From Roseovarius litoreus (GTDB lineage: Bacteria; Pseudomonadota; Alphaproteobacteria; Rhodobacterales; Rhodobacteraceae), in NCBI RefSeq assembly GCF_900142765.1, contig NZ_FRCB01000001.1, positions 62,001-126,000 on the forward strand: a stretch of DNA of 64,000 nucleotides. The letters are read 5' to 3'. Positions 46,814 through 55,417 of this stretch are shown piece after piece. Below the pieces are notes generated by a model. That model searched no databases and was not told the DNA's origin. It saw nothing but the letters and a program-made list of their open reading frames with translations. The translations under genes and the position numbers were made by a program. Position 1 is the first letter of the stretch. Each line of letters begins with the position of its first letter.

Positions 46814-47428
46814 TTAGTGCAGGCCAGTCTCGGGCCTCTGATCCCGGCGCGGTGCAATCGAAGGGAGGCCAGAATCGTGCATGTCGAGAACCAGCTTGTC
46901 CCCATCATAGCGCCCACGGATCACATGGCCGGGGCGGGTGAGTTCGGGATGGTCCTGCGCCCAGTCGCGGAACCGGTCGTTCGACACGACGCGCGCCCGC
47001 TTGTCGAGCGCCATGTCGAGGATTTCGGGATCGGCCGGGCAACCGCGGGGAACGACCCTGACCTGCGTTCCGGGCAGGCCCAGCATCCGGCCCAGCTCGT
47101 CCCCGCGAAGATACCGCCCCGCCAGCAGATACCCCGCATTGGCATCGAAGACGACATCCGGCGACAGGCCAAGTTGCTTGAGATGGTCGACCACCTCGCG
47201 CAGCGTTTCGGCGCTTGGGGTTTCATCGCGCCAATGCATGACGTTGGAGCCGTCCACCACCACCGGGACCACACGCGCGCGGCGGCGCAAGACCGCCTTG
47301 AGCAGCAACAGGAGCGCGGCGATGACCCAAGCCTCGGCCACAATGGCCATGCCTGGCATGACAGGCAGAACATGCGCAGTCACCAGAGCGACGATACCTA
47401 TACTTAAGAGTAACCACTGAACAATCAT
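46814..47428 (-). CDS. Membrane-anchored NYN/PIN-like ribonuclease
   Basis: The 204-aa product has two N-terminal membrane segments (about 4-22 and 26-46), then a Zc3h12a-like NYN nuclease domain with VVVDGSNVMHW (Asp59, Asn62), VVFDANAGYLL (Asp95), ADPEILDMAL (Asp133, Asp138) and VVSNDRFRDW (Asp151). Acidic residues for metal binding are all in place, so it is likely an active ribonuclease tethered to the membrane. An alternative start at 47485 exists. Target unknown. Confidence 0.82.
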   Translation of the reverse strand: MIVQWLLLSIGIVALVTAHVLPVMPGMAIVAEAWVIAALLLLLKAVLRRRARVVPVVVDGSNVMHWRDETPSAETLREVVDHLKQLGLSPDVVFDANAGYLLAGRYLRGDELGRMLGLPGTQVRVVPRGCPADPEILDMALDKRARVVSNDRFRDWAQDHPELTRPGHVIRGRYDGDKLVLDMHDSGLPSIAPRRDQRPETGLH

Positions 47429-47714
47429 GACGAGAGCATATTCTAACCTGAGGAAACTCGAAACACCCTTAATACAGATCGGCATATGGTCGCCTATGCG
47501 GCGATTTTGCGGCAAAGCCGTGGCAGGGATCCGGGCTGTGGGGCGTCTGGCGCAGGGCACGGCTGATGCGGGCCGGACCTTGTCAGGCAAGCTGCTGGTT
47601 CGGGGCATGTGGCCGGGCCGGAGTCTTGTGGGATTGCGACGGGTTGGCCGGGTTTGTGCCCAGCAGATCGGGCAGTGGGCGACCCTGCGGGATAGGCCCG
47701 CGATGCGGCGGGGC

Positions 47715-48482
47715 TCAGGGGGCGACGCGGGGCAAGGGCCGATCGAGCAGAGCCTGCGCCACGCGCCGCGCCCAGGCATCATAGACCGCCGGGCCGGGAT
47801 GGAAGCCGTCTTCGGCCATGGCGGAGGGGTCAAGGGCGTCGCCCACGGAGAGGTGGATGACATCCGGGCGCAAGGCCGCGAGCTGCGCGAGTTCGTGATC
47901 GAGCAACATGGCCCGACGGCCCAGAACATCGCGCAGCAGGCGCGGCAGCAGCGGAAAGCGATCGAGCGGCGGCACACCCGATGCGACCCAGAGCGTCACG
48001 CCGAAGCGGGTGGCCAACGCATCGAGCAAGGCCTCATAGTCACGCCGCCAGCGCCCGGCAGAAAGGCCGTTCTTGGTGTCGTTCACCCCAAGCGCCAGCA
48101 CGGCGGCGTCATAGGCGCCGGGCGGCAGGGTATCGAGGCTTTTGAGCGTACTGCGGGCGGTGGCTCCGCTACGGGCATGAAGCCGCCACTGCACCGAGCG
48201 ATGCGGCGCGAGATGCGCCGCCAGCCGACCGGCAAGCGCCATGTCCTGATGGGCGACGCCGACCCCCGCGGCGGAACTGTCGCCCAGCACCAGCAGCCGA
48301 AGGGGGGTGCCATTGCCGGTCTGCCCCGACCGGGGGCCGCGCGCCTCGGGAAGGCGACGGGCGCGGGCGGCGACCCAGACGGCCTGCGCCGCGAGCAGCG
48401 GGATCAGAGGGGTGTCGACGAGGCGCAAAGCGGGCAGGTCCCGAAGCATGAGGAAAGGCACGGCGATAGCCGCGCAGGGCAT
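47715..48482 (-). CDS. SGNH/GDSL hydrolase
   Basis: The 255-aa product has an N-terminal hydrophobic stretch, then block I VLGDSSAAGVG (nucleophile Ser), block III ALGVNDTKNGL and block V EDGFHPGPAVYDAW (catalytic Asp and His). The fold is SGNH hydrolase, with esterase or lipase/acyl hydrolase activity on an unknown substrate. Location unclear: the first 35 residues may be an anchor. It lies 54 bases from ruvB on the same strand. Confidence 0.86.
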   Translation of the reverse strand: MPCAAIAVPFLMLRDLPALRLVDTPLIPLLAAQAVWVAARARRLPEARGPRSGQTGNGTPLRLLVLGDSSAAGVGVAHQDMALAGRLAAHLAPHRSVQWRLHARSGATARSTLKSLDTLPPGAYDAAVLALGVNDTKNGLSAGRWRRDYEALLDALATRFGVTLWVASGVPPLDRFPLLPRLLRDVLGRRAMLLDHELAQLAALRPDVIHLSVGDALDPSAMAEDGFHPGPAVYDAWARRVAQALLDRPLPRVAP

Positions 48483-48536
48483 GGCCCGCCGCGCGGGCCG
48501 TCGCGTGCCGGTATGGATGGGCCGGGGCGCATGGGG

Positions 48537-49565
48537 CTATTTGCCGAAAAGATCGCTTTGCCCGGCCGCGTTTGGCGGGGCCATGCCCAGATGCGCCCAT
48601 GCGCGCTGCGCCAGCATCCGGCCACGCGGCGTGCGCTGGATGAGTCCCTGTTGCAGCAAGAACGGCTCGATCACCTCTTCGAGGGCATCGCGGCTTTCGC
48701 TGAGTGCTGCGCTGAGGGTTTCGATGCCGACGGGACCGCCCTGATAGGCCTCGGCGATCAGGCGCAGGTAGCGCCGGTCAGCCCCATCGAGGCCCAGCTT
48801 GTCGACGCCCAGACGGGTCAGCGCGTGATCGGCCAGATCGCGGGTGATGCGCCCGTCGCCCTCGACCAGCGCAAAATCCACCACCCGGCGCAGCAGGCGG
48901 CCCGCGATCCGGGGCGTGCCGCGCGCGCGTCGCGCGATCTCGCGCGCGCCGTCGGTGTCGGCAGGCGCATTGAGCAACACGGCATTGCGGGTGACGATCT
49001 CGTGGAGTTCGTCCTCGGTATAGAATTCGAGCCTTGTGGGGATGCCGAACCGGTCGCGCAGGGGGGTGGTCAGAAGGCCCAGCCGTGTCGTGGCACCAAC
49101 AAGGGTGAAGGGCTGCAGCTCGATCCGGACGGTGCGCGCGGCAGGGCCTTCGCCGATCACCAGATCCAGTTCGAAATCCTCCATCGCGGGATAGAGCACC
49201 TCTTCGACGGCGGGGTTGAGGCGGTGGATCTCGTCAATAAAGAGAACGTCGTTGCGTTCGAGATTGGTCAGGATCGCCGCCAGATCGCCCGCCTTGGCCA
49301 GAACCGGCCCCGAGGTCATGCGGAACCCCACCCCAAGCTCGCGCGACATGATCTGCGCAAGAGTCGTCTTGCCAAGGCCGGGGGGGCCATGAAACAGGGT
49401 GTGGTCCATCGCCTCGCCGCGCTGGCGGGCGGATTGGATGAAAATGCGCAGATTGGCACGAGCCTCGGCCTGACCGATGAATTCACTCAGGGCCTGCGGC
49501 CGCAGGGAGCGGTCGGAATCCTCGGGAAGAGGATCGGGGCGCAGCGTGGGATCGGGGCTGTCCAT
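48537..49565 (-). CDS. ruvB: Holliday junction helicase subunit RuvB
   Basis: AAA+ motor that drives branch migration. The 342-aa product has Walker [10 protein letters not shown] (60-68), Walker [11 protein letters not shown], sensor and the C-terminal winged-helix region. It follows ruvA by three bases. Confidence 0.97.
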   Translation of the reverse strand: MDSPDPTLRPDPLPEDSDRSLRPQALSEFIGQAEARANLRIFIQSARQRGEAMDHTLFHGPPGLGKTTLAQIMSRELGVGFRMTSGPVLAKAGDLAAILTNLERNDVLFIDEIHRLNPAVEEVLYPAMEDFELDLVIGEGPAARTVRIELQPFTLVGATTRLGLLTTPLRDRFGIPTRLEFYTEDELHEIVTRNAVLLNAPADTDGAREIARRARGTPRIAGRLLRRVVDFALVEGDGRITRDLADHALTRLGVDKLGLDGADRRYLRLIAEAYQGGPVGIETLSAALSESRDALEEVIEPFLLQQGLIQRTPRGRMLAQRAWAHLGMAPPNAAGQSDLFGK

Positions 49566-49568
49566 GGC

Positions 49569-50240
49569 CTAGCCTTTCGGTGCCAGCAGCCTGAGGGCGG
49601 CGCGGATCATGGCGGCGGTCTCGGCTTGCGGGTCGGACTCGGCGGCCTGCGCCACAGCCCGCGCCGCCTCGCCGGGGGCATAGCCCAGATTGGTGAGGGC
49701 CGACAGCGCCTCGGCCTGCGCATCCGAGCGCGGCGGCGGGGGTGCCACGGCCAGGCTGGCGGGTTCGATGACCGCATCCTCGGCATCGGAGGGCAGTGCA
49801 GAGGCCGCAGCCGTCGGGGTCGTGCCCATGGCCATCAGCTCGGGCAGCTTGTCCTTGAGTTCGTTGACGACGCGCTGCGCGGTCTTGGGGCCGATCCCGC
49901 GGGCGGCCTTGATCGCGTTCCAGTCGCCCAGCGCGATCGCGCGGCCCACGCCATCGGGGCCAAGCGCGCCGAGAATGGCCAGCGACGCCTTGGCGCCGAC
50001 GCCCTGCACACTCATCAACAGGCGGTGCCATTCCTTTTCGATGAGCGTGGGAAAGCCGAAAAGCTGAAGCAGGTCCTCGCGCACGACGAGATCGGTATAA
50101 AGGGCGGTATGCTCGCCCACGCGCGGCAGCGATTGCAGCGTGCGGTCGGAACAATAGACAAGATAGCCCACGCCGCGCACATCGATCAGCACATGGTCAC
50201 TGGCGCGGTAGTCGATGCGCCCGGCGATGCGACCGATCAT
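49569..50240 (-). CDS. ruvA: Holliday junction subunit RuvA
   Basis: DNA-binding tetramer that targets RuvB to junctions. The 223-aa product starts [11 protein letters not shown], has two HhH motifs ([17 protein letters not shown] and [13 protein letters not shown]) and the C-terminal domain. Start fixed at 50240 by the conserved first residues; the start overlaps the ruvC stop (50237). Confidence 0.97.
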   Translation of the reverse strand: MIGRIAGRIDYRASDHVLIDVRGVGYLVYCSDRTLQSLPRVGEHTALYTDLVVREDLLQLFGFPTLIEKEWHRLLMSVQGVGAKASLAILGALGPDGVGRAIALGDWNAIKAARGIGPKTAQRVVNELKDKLPELMAMGTTPTAAASALPSDAEDAVIEPASLAVAPPPPRSDAQAEALSALTNLGYAPGEAARAVAQAAESDPQAETAAMIRAALRLLAPKG

Positions 50241-50731
50241 GCCCCCACCCTCCGGGCAAGCGCGGGCATCCGCGCATGATGCGCATGACAGATCGCGATG
50301 GCCAGCGCGTCGGCGGCATCGGCGCCGGCAAGCGTGATGCCGGGAAGCTGAACGCGCACCATATGGGCGATCTGGTCCTTGGTGGCATGGCCCACGCCGA
50401 CCACGGTTTTCTTGACGGTATTGGGCGCATATTCGCCCACCGCCAGCCCGAATTGCGCCGGAACCAGCAAGGCGATCCCCCGCGCCTGCCCAAGCTTGAG
50501 CGTGCCCGCGCCGTCCTTGTTGACGAATGTCTGTTCCACTGCCGCTGTCTGAGGCGCGAATTGGCGGAAGATTTCGGTCAGTTGGACATGCAGGGACATC
50601 AGCCGCGCGGCCATATCCGTGCCCGAAGACTTGCAGATGCCGTTGGCGACATGTGACAGGCGGCTGCCATCCACGTCGATCACACCCCAGCCGAGGTTCC
50701 GCAATCCGGGGTCGATCCCCAATACCCGCAT
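50237..50731 (-). CDS. ruvC: Holliday junction resolvase RuvC
   Basis: Endonuclease cutting four-way junctions. The 164-aa product has the four acidic residues: Asp7 in [10 protein letters not shown], Glu66 in AAVEQTF, Asp138 and Asp141 in [10 protein letters not shown]. First gene of ruvC-ruvA-ruvB; a LexA-like sequence stands about 40 bases upstream (50770-50784). Confidence 0.96.
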   Translation of the reverse strand: MRVLGIDPGLRNLGWGVIDVDGSRLSHVANGICKSSGTDMAARLMSLHVQLTEIFRQFAPQTAAVEQTFVNKDGAGTLKLGQARGIALLVPAQFGLAVGEYAPNTVKKTVVGVGHATKDQIAHMVRVQLPGITLAGADAADALAIAICHAHHARMPALARRVGA

Positions 50732-50769
50732 ATGTCCTGCCCCGCTCTTCTGGCTTTTGCAGAGGATTA

Positions 50770-50784
50770 GCACGAAACGGGAAC
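50770..50784 (-). promoter_or_regulatory. Candidate LexA (SOS) box before ruvC
   Basis: On the minus strand: GTTC-N7-GTGC, one mismatch to the alphaproteobacterial LexA consensus GTTC-N7-GTTC. It lies about 40 bases before the ruvC ATG, a typical position, and ruvCAB is commonly in the SOS regulon. One half-site is imperfect, so confidence is limited. Confidence 0.5.
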
Positions 50785-50958
50785 AAAGACCAAGAAGAAT
50801 GCGTGATGGGCGCGACACGAGAGAGGCGCCGCAAGTCATGCACAAACTGCATAAGGATTATGCAAAAAGCCCAGCTTGTCAGCAAAGCGGCTTCGGCATA
50901 CCTGCCGCTCAGACGCGGAGAACCCGCACAGAGCATTCATTCATCAAGGAACATGACC

Positions 50959-51150
50959 ATGTCCGCCATCGACACCTCCCGCCCTGCCGCACCCGGCCTG
51001 CGCGGCGTGCTGGCCCATCTGCTGCACAGCTTCGCAAGCTGGAACGACGCTCGCGCGACCCGCTCGGCGCTGTCCAAACTGACCGACCGCGAACTGGACG
51101 ATATCGGCCTGACACGCGGCGACATCGACACGGTTGCCCGCAACCTGTGA
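50959..51150 (+). CDS. DUF1127 family small protein
   Basis: The 63-aa product ends in the DUF1127 motif LTDRELDDIGLTRGDIDTVA. Members are abundant in Rhodobacterales and some affect RNA maturation or phosphate and carbon stress responses in relatives. I choose the ATG at 50959 because AAGGA (50946-50950) is 8 bases upstream. A terminator follows. Confidence 0.85.
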   Translation: MSAIDTSRPAAPGLRGVLAHLLHSFASWNDARATRSALSKLTDRELDDIGLTRGDIDTVARNL

Positions 51151-51221
51151 CCGTGTGATCGATACACCGATCCGGGGATCCGGCGTTCCCCGGACCGGCG
51201 CTATCGGACGCAGCGACGTCC

Positions 51222-51255
51222 AAAGCCCTGTGCGCAGATCCGTGCAGGGCTTTTT
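51222..51255 (+). terminator. Intrinsic terminator of the DUF1127 gene
   Basis: A 9-bp stem (AAAGCCCTG at 51222-51230, CAGGGCTTT at 51245-51253) followed by a run of T, 72 bases after the stop codon. A good Rho-independent terminator. Confidence 0.8.
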
Positions 51256-51429
51256 CGCGAGCGTCGACGTGATCCCGGGCCAGGCTGCCGTGCGGCGCGC
51301 CGGTGCAGGGCACATCACCAGGCATGGACGGGCGAAGAAGCAGGCCGGCACTGCAGAGGGCCGGTGATCGAAGGGACGGGCGTCAGGACCACAAGGGATC
51401 TACAGGGCCTTCGGCGGGTTTCGCGGGTT

Positions 51430-51476
51430 CCGGAAACTTTGAAAGTTTCCGGTAGGATTTCTTTGAAAGAAATCCT
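51430..51476. repeat. Two adjacent hairpins sharing a TTTGAAA core
   Basis: CCGGAAACTTT-G-AAAGTTTCCGG (51430-51452) and AGGATTTCTTT-G-AAAGAAATCCT (51454-51476) are both perfect 11-bp inverted repeats with a single G in the centre, separated by one T. It looks like a dispersed palindromic repeat or a double terminator/attenuation element at the end of the next gene. Confidence 0.75.
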
Positions 51477-51486
51477 CCGCCGGCGG

Positions 51487-51831
51487 CTATTGCAGGTAGG
51501 GGCGCATCTTCTCGGCCAGCCAAAGCGTCGCCGGGTCGGGCTGCATGACGAAGGCGCCGGCCTGTTCGACCAGCGAGCCGGCGCGCAGCGTATTGATCCG
51601 GTCCTGATAGAGCGCCATCCCCAGATGCGACACGATCAGCGCCTTGAAGAAGATGAAGGCGAAAACCACCATCGCGACGCCGCGCGGCGAGACCGAAAGG
51701 GCGCGGCGCTTGGGGCGGAACACGACGAGCCCGTTCTTGTCGACCCGGCCGACATAGCCATCGCGCATCTTCGCGCGTTTGTTGGTGATACGCTCGATCC
51801 GGTCGTCAAAATCCTTGAAAATCTCCGACAT
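51487..51831 (-). CDS. Small membrane protein of unknown function
   Basis: The 114-aa product starts MSEIFKDFDDRIERITNKRAKMRDGYVG, has a basic linker, one membrane segment (about 52-70, VAMVVFAFIFFKALIVSHLGM) and a C-terminal part. Start at 51831 avoids a non-conserved leader from 51873. No family recognised; related small proteins appear restricted to Rhodobacterales (inference). It faces prmA on the same strand. Confidence 0.7.
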   Translation of the reverse strand: MSEIFKDFDDRIERITNKRAKMRDGYVGRVDKNGLVVFRPKRRALSVSPRGVAMVVFAFIFFKALIVSHLGMALYQDRINTLRAGSLVEQAGAFVMQPDPATLWLAEKMRPYLQ

Positions 51832-51957
51832 ATCCAATCCTCTTGGTGTCGAGCCGTTCAAAATAATCAACATACATACTGAGAAAACACGGCGCTTTTA
51901 TGGCAATTGCCACAATCTTGCCTTCATTTACCAAAAGATATCAAGGAGATATAAGGC

Positions 51958-52836
51958 CTATTTGGCCAGCGTTATCGTCGTCCAGTCACCAATCTCTTCG
52001 CGGTGCTCAAGACTGTTTCCTGCATCGCGATAAACCGCGATCACCTCGTCGGCCTGTTCGTTCAGAACCCCTGAGAGAATCACCCGCCCGCCCGGCGCCA
52101 GCGCGGCGGTCACATCCCCCGCCATGTCGATCAGCGGCCCCTTGAGGATATTGGCGAAGATCAGATCGAAGGGCGCGGCCGAGGCGATCACCGGATGATC
52201 GAGGCCCGTGGCCTCGAGGCAGGTGACGCGCCCGCCCAGATCGTTGGCGATCACATTGGCGCGCGCCACCTCGACCGCGACCTCGTCGATATCGCTGGCG
52301 AGAACCGTGCCCAGAACGCTGTCAGGCCAGACCCGCGCAGCACCCATCGCCAGAACCGCCGTGCCGCAGCCGATATCGATCACGGAATGCGCGACGAAAC
52401 CCTGACCGGCCAGCCGGTCGAGGGCGCGCAGGCAGCCTTGGGTCGTGCCATGATGGCCGGTGCCGAAGGCCATCGCGGCCTCGATCAGCAGCGGCTCGGC
52501 ATCGGCGGGCACCTTGTCGGCGTCGTGGCTGCCATAGACGAAGAAGCGCCCGGCCTCGACCGGGACAAGCTCGCGGCGGACCTTGGCGACCCAGTCGGTT
52601 TCCGGCAGTTCCGAGATCGCGAAGGGCCGCGCGCCATGCAGCGCCGCCAGAAGTGCCAGACCGGCCTGATCGGGGTCGGTGTCGAAATAGCCGCCGACCT
52701 CCCACAGACCGGAGCCGTCCTCCATCTCGAAGAGGCCGATGCCGGTGGGTTCCGGATCGAGCGTTTCGAGGGCCGCGGCCAAAGCCTCGGCCTGGTCCTT
52801 GCCGGTCAGGGTCGTCAGGGCGGTGAAGGTGGCCAT
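51958..52836 (-). CDS. prmA: Ribosomal protein L11 methyltransferase
   Basis: Trimethylates ribosomal protein L11. The 292-aa product has a divergent N-terminal substrate domain and the SAM motif VIDIGCGTAVLAMGAA, then post-motif FDLIFANILKGPL. Cytoplasmic. The MFS transporter gene lies 29 bases upstream on the same strand. Confidence 0.93.
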   Translation of the reverse strand: MATFTALTTLTGKDQAEALAAALETLDPEPTGIGLFEMEDGSGLWEVGGYFDTDPDQAGLALLAALHGARPFAISELPETDWVAKVRRELVPVEAGRFFVYGSHDADKVPADAEPLLIEAAMAFGTGHHGTTQGCLRALDRLAGQGFVAHSVIDIGCGTAVLAMGAARVWPDSVLGTVLASDIDEVAVEVARANVIANDLGGRVTCLEATGLDHPVIASAAPFDLIFANILKGPLIDMAGDVTAALAPGGRVILSGVLNEQADEVIAVYRDAGNSLEHREEIGDWTTITLAK

Positions 52837-52865
52837 GTCGTGTCGTGCCTTTTGTCAGGTCTGGA

Positions 52866-54098
52866 TCATTCCGCGGGCGCGGGCGCCGGCGGGCTGAGAA
52901 TGGTTTCATGCCCCGGCGCGGGATGGCGCGGGATCAGCATGGCCAGCAGGAAGGACACGCCCGCCATGCCCGCCGCCATGATGAAGACCGACGCCGGAGA
53001 GACCAGCCACAGATACCCCAGAAGTGCGGGCAGGAACACCGCCGCGATGTGGTTTATGGTGAAGGCCACGGCGGCGGTGGGCGCGATATCGCCGGGATCG
53101 GCGATCTTCTGGAAATAGGTCTTGAGCGCGAGGGCCAGCGCGAAAAGCAGGTGATCGACCACATAGAGTGCGGCCGCCAGCATCACGCCCCAGCCGAACA
53201 TGTAGATCCCGCCATAGGCCAGGAACACCAGCGAAAGCCCGGCATATTCGAAGGTCAGGGTGGTGCGTTCGCCATAGACGCGCACGGCCCGGCCCATCAG
53301 CGGGGCGAACACCATGTTGGCCACGAGGGTGACCATGTAGAGCGCTGTCACCTCATGGACGGCGAAGCCGAATTTCTCGACCATCATGAAGCCGGCGAAG
53401 ACCACGAAGATCTGCCGCCGGGCGCCGGCCATGAATTGCAGCGCGTAATAAAGCCAGTAGCGGCGGCGCAGCACCATGCGCTTGATCTGGGGGTTGGGCG
53501 CCTCGAACTGGGGATAGGCCAGAAGGCAGAACAGCGCCACCGCGGCGGTAAAGCCGCCGGCCAGCATGTAGACGGTGTTGTAGCTCAGATCGAGCGTTTC
53601 CCATGTCAGCACGATCAGCAGATAGGCCACGAGCGTGGCGGCCGACCCGGCGGCGATGAGCCAGCCCAGCACCTGCGGCGCGCGCAGCTTGTCGATCCAT
53701 TGCAGTTGCAGCGACTGGTTGACCGTTTCGTAATAGTGAAAGCCGATCGAGCTGAGCATGGTGATGACAAGGATACCGCCCAGCGAGGGGAACCAGGCGG
53801 TCATCGCCGTGGCCACGCCCAGCAGGATGAGCGACACGAGCCCCAGCACCTGTTCGCGCATGAAGATGATGATCGCGATCACGCCGATGGCCAGAAAGCC
53901 GGGGATTTCGCGCACGGTGTGCAGCCAGCCGATATCCGAGCCGTCGAACTGCGCCGCCTCGATCACGAAATTGTTCAGAAGCGCCGACCATGTGGCGAAG
54001 GCCACCGGCATGGCGGCGGCCATCAGGAACAGCAATGTCACGGGACGGCGCCAGAACGGCAGGTGCCGTGCCTCGGCCAGGGGGACGATCCGGATCAT
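52866..54098 (-). CDS. Major facilitator superfamily transporter
   Basis: The 410-aa product has about 11-12 membrane segments (for example LLFLMAAAMPVAFATWSAL, FLAIGVIAIIIF, VLGLVSLILLGVATAMTAW) and a polar central loop. No specificity signature that I recognise; adjacent genes give no hint. Divergent from the YeeE-type gene. Confidence 0.85.
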   Translation of the reverse strand: MIRIVPLAEARHLPFWRRPVTLLFLMAAAMPVAFATWSALLNNFVIEAAQFDGSDIGWLHTVREIPGFLAIGVIAIIIFMREQVLGLVSLILLGVATAMTAWFPSLGGILVITMLSSIGFHYYETVNQSLQLQWIDKLRAPQVLGWLIAAGSAATLVAYLLIVLTWETLDLSYNTVYMLAGGFTAAVALFCLLAYPQFEAPNPQIKRMVLRRRYWLYYALQFMAGARRQIFVVFAGFMMVEKFGFAVHEVTALYMVTLVANMVFAPLMGRAVRVYGERTTLTFEYAGLSLVFLAYGGIYMFGWGVMLAAALYVVDHLLFALALALKTYFQKIADPGDIAPTAAVAFTINHIAAVFLPALLGYLWLVSPASVFIMAAGMAGVSFLLAMLIPRHPAPGHETILSPPAPAPAE

Positions 54099-54212
54099 GG
54101 GACTGCTTTACGCCCATCGCGCGGGCTTGGCGAGAGGCAAGCTGCGTTTTTGCGGGCCGGTTTTGCAGACTGGTTTTGCGGACTGGGCGCGAGCCAGGAG
54201 GCGCGGCGGCGC

Positions 54213-54226
54213 CTGATCTGGATCAA
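54213..54226. promoter_or_regulatory. Fnr-like half-consensus box upstream of the YeeE gene
   Basis: CTGATCTGGATCAA differs by one base from the Fnr consensus TTGAT-N4-ATCAA. It is 66 bases before the start at 54292 and also upstream of the MFS gene. Together with the perfect box at 5007 it may mark a second oxygen-responsive site, but one mismatch makes chance plausible. Confidence 0.3.
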
Positions 54227-54291
54227 AGACATTCAGGGTTCTGTATGTCATGCACGCTATACGCGAACGGGCAGCACGAAAGGGCCGGGCC

Positions 54292-55353
54292 ATGGATCTT
54301 CTGACACTCGTGGAACGCATCGGCGAAGCACCTGCGGCGGCCCTGCTGGGGTTGATGACCGGCGTGATCTTCGGCGTGGCGGCGCAGCGGTCACGGTTCT
54401 GCCTGCGCGCGGCGACGGTGGAATTCGCCCGCGGGCGGATGGGCGACAAGGTGGCGGTGTGGCTGCTGACCTTCTCGACCGCGGTGGTCTGGGTGCAGGG
54501 GGCGCAATATCTGGGCCTGTTTCGGGCCGAGGATGCGCGGATCATGGCGGTGCCGGGCAGTTGGTCGGGTGCGGTGATCGGCGGGCTTCTGTTCGGGGTG
54601 GGCATGGTGCTGGCGCGGGGCTGTTCGGGGCGTCTTTTGGTGCTGGCGGCGACGGGCAACCTGCGGTCGGTGGTGTCCGGGCTGGTCTTTGCGGTGGTGG
54701 CGCAGATGAGCCTGTCGGGTTGGCTGGCGCCGACGCGCGACAAGCTGGCGGCGCTGTCGGTCACGGCGGGCGGGCAGAACATGGATCTGCTGGCGGCCCT
54801 TGGCCTGCCGGATATCGCCGGGCTGATGTTCGGGATCGTGGTGGCGGGTGTTGCACTGGCGGTGGCGGCGCATAACCGGATCGGCGGATGGCGATTGATC
54901 TTTGCCTCGGGCGTGGGGTTCGCGGTGGCGGTGGGCTGGGTGTCGACCTATGCGCTGTCGCAGATCGCGTTCGATCCCGTGGCCATCGAGAGCGCCACCT
55001 TCACCGGGCCGTCGGCCAATACGCTGATGTTTTTCCTCGATCATACGACGGTGCTGGAGTTCGATATCGGGCTGGTGCCGGGGGTGTTTCTGGGCGCGTT
55101 CGTGGCCTCGTGGCTGACCGGGGAGTTCAAGTTCCAGGGGTTCGAGGACGAGGCCAACATGCGCCGCGCGCTGACCGGCGCGGCCCTGATGGGGTTCGGC
55201 GGCATGTTGGCGGGCGGCTGCGCCATCGGCAATGGCGTCACCGGCGGATCGGTCTTTGCGGGCACGGCATGGCTTGCGCTGGTCTGCATGTGGATGGGCG
55301 CGATGGTGACGGATGTTCTGGTGGATCAACGCGGCCTGCGCGCAACCGCGTGA
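54292..55353 (+). CDS. YeeE/YedE family (TsuA-like) transporter
   Basis: The 353-aa membrane protein has the family Cys motifs QRSRFCLRA (near residue 33), ARGCSGR and AGGCAIGNGVTGG, and about ten membrane segments. Members import thiosulfate or related sulfur compounds through Cys-lined paths. Start at 54292 chosen for MDLLTLVERIG after a GGGCC leader. It stands alone, with no TusA-like partner visible nearby. Confidence 0.85.
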   Translation: MDLLTLVERIGEAPAAALLGLMTGVIFGVAAQRSRFCLRAATVEFARGRMGDKVAVWLLTFSTAVVWVQGAQYLGLFRAEDARIMAVPGSWSGAVIGGLLFGVGMVLARGCSGRLLVLAATGNLRSVVSGLVFAVVAQMSLSGWLAPTRDKLAALSVTAGGQNMDLLAALGLPDIAGLMFGIVVAGVALAVAAHNRIGGWRLIFASGVGFAVAVGWVSTYALSQIAFDPVAIESATFTGPSANTLMFFLDHTTVLEFDIGLVPGVFLGAFVASWLTGEFKFQGFEDEANMRRALTGAALMGFGGMLAGGCAIGNGVTGGSVFAGTAWLALVCMWMGAMVTDVLVDQRGLRATA

Positions 55354-55384
55354 TCGGGGCGGACGCGCTGTGAACAGCGCGTGA

Positions 55385-55404
55385 AAGCGGCTTGAAAGCC
55401 GCTT
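55385..55404. terminator. Hairpin between yeeE and priA
   Basis: A 9-bp inverted repeat (AAGCGGCTT at 55385-55393, AAGCCGCTT at 55396-55404), two-base loop, between two converging genes. No T-run; may act in both directions. Confidence 0.45.
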
Positions 55405-55417
55405 GCCCGCGCGCAGA

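Larger units (their letters stand above)
51151..51486. other. Intergenic region after the DUF1127 gene
   Basis: 336 bases without a supported gene. It holds the terminator of the DUF1127 gene (51222-51255) and the double hairpin at 51430-51476, just before the convergent end of the next gene. Confidence 0.6.

Noticed and set aside
47427..50279. Open frame of 950 codons on the plus strand opposite the SGNH hydrolase, ruvB and ruvA
   Set aside because: Low-complexity Arg/Gly/Gln-rich product, antisense to well-supported genes; typical of a GC-rich shadow frame.
52845..54875. Open frame of 676 codons across the MFS transporter and the YeeE gene
   Set aside because: Antisense to the MFS gene and out of frame with the YeeE gene; composition typical of shadows.
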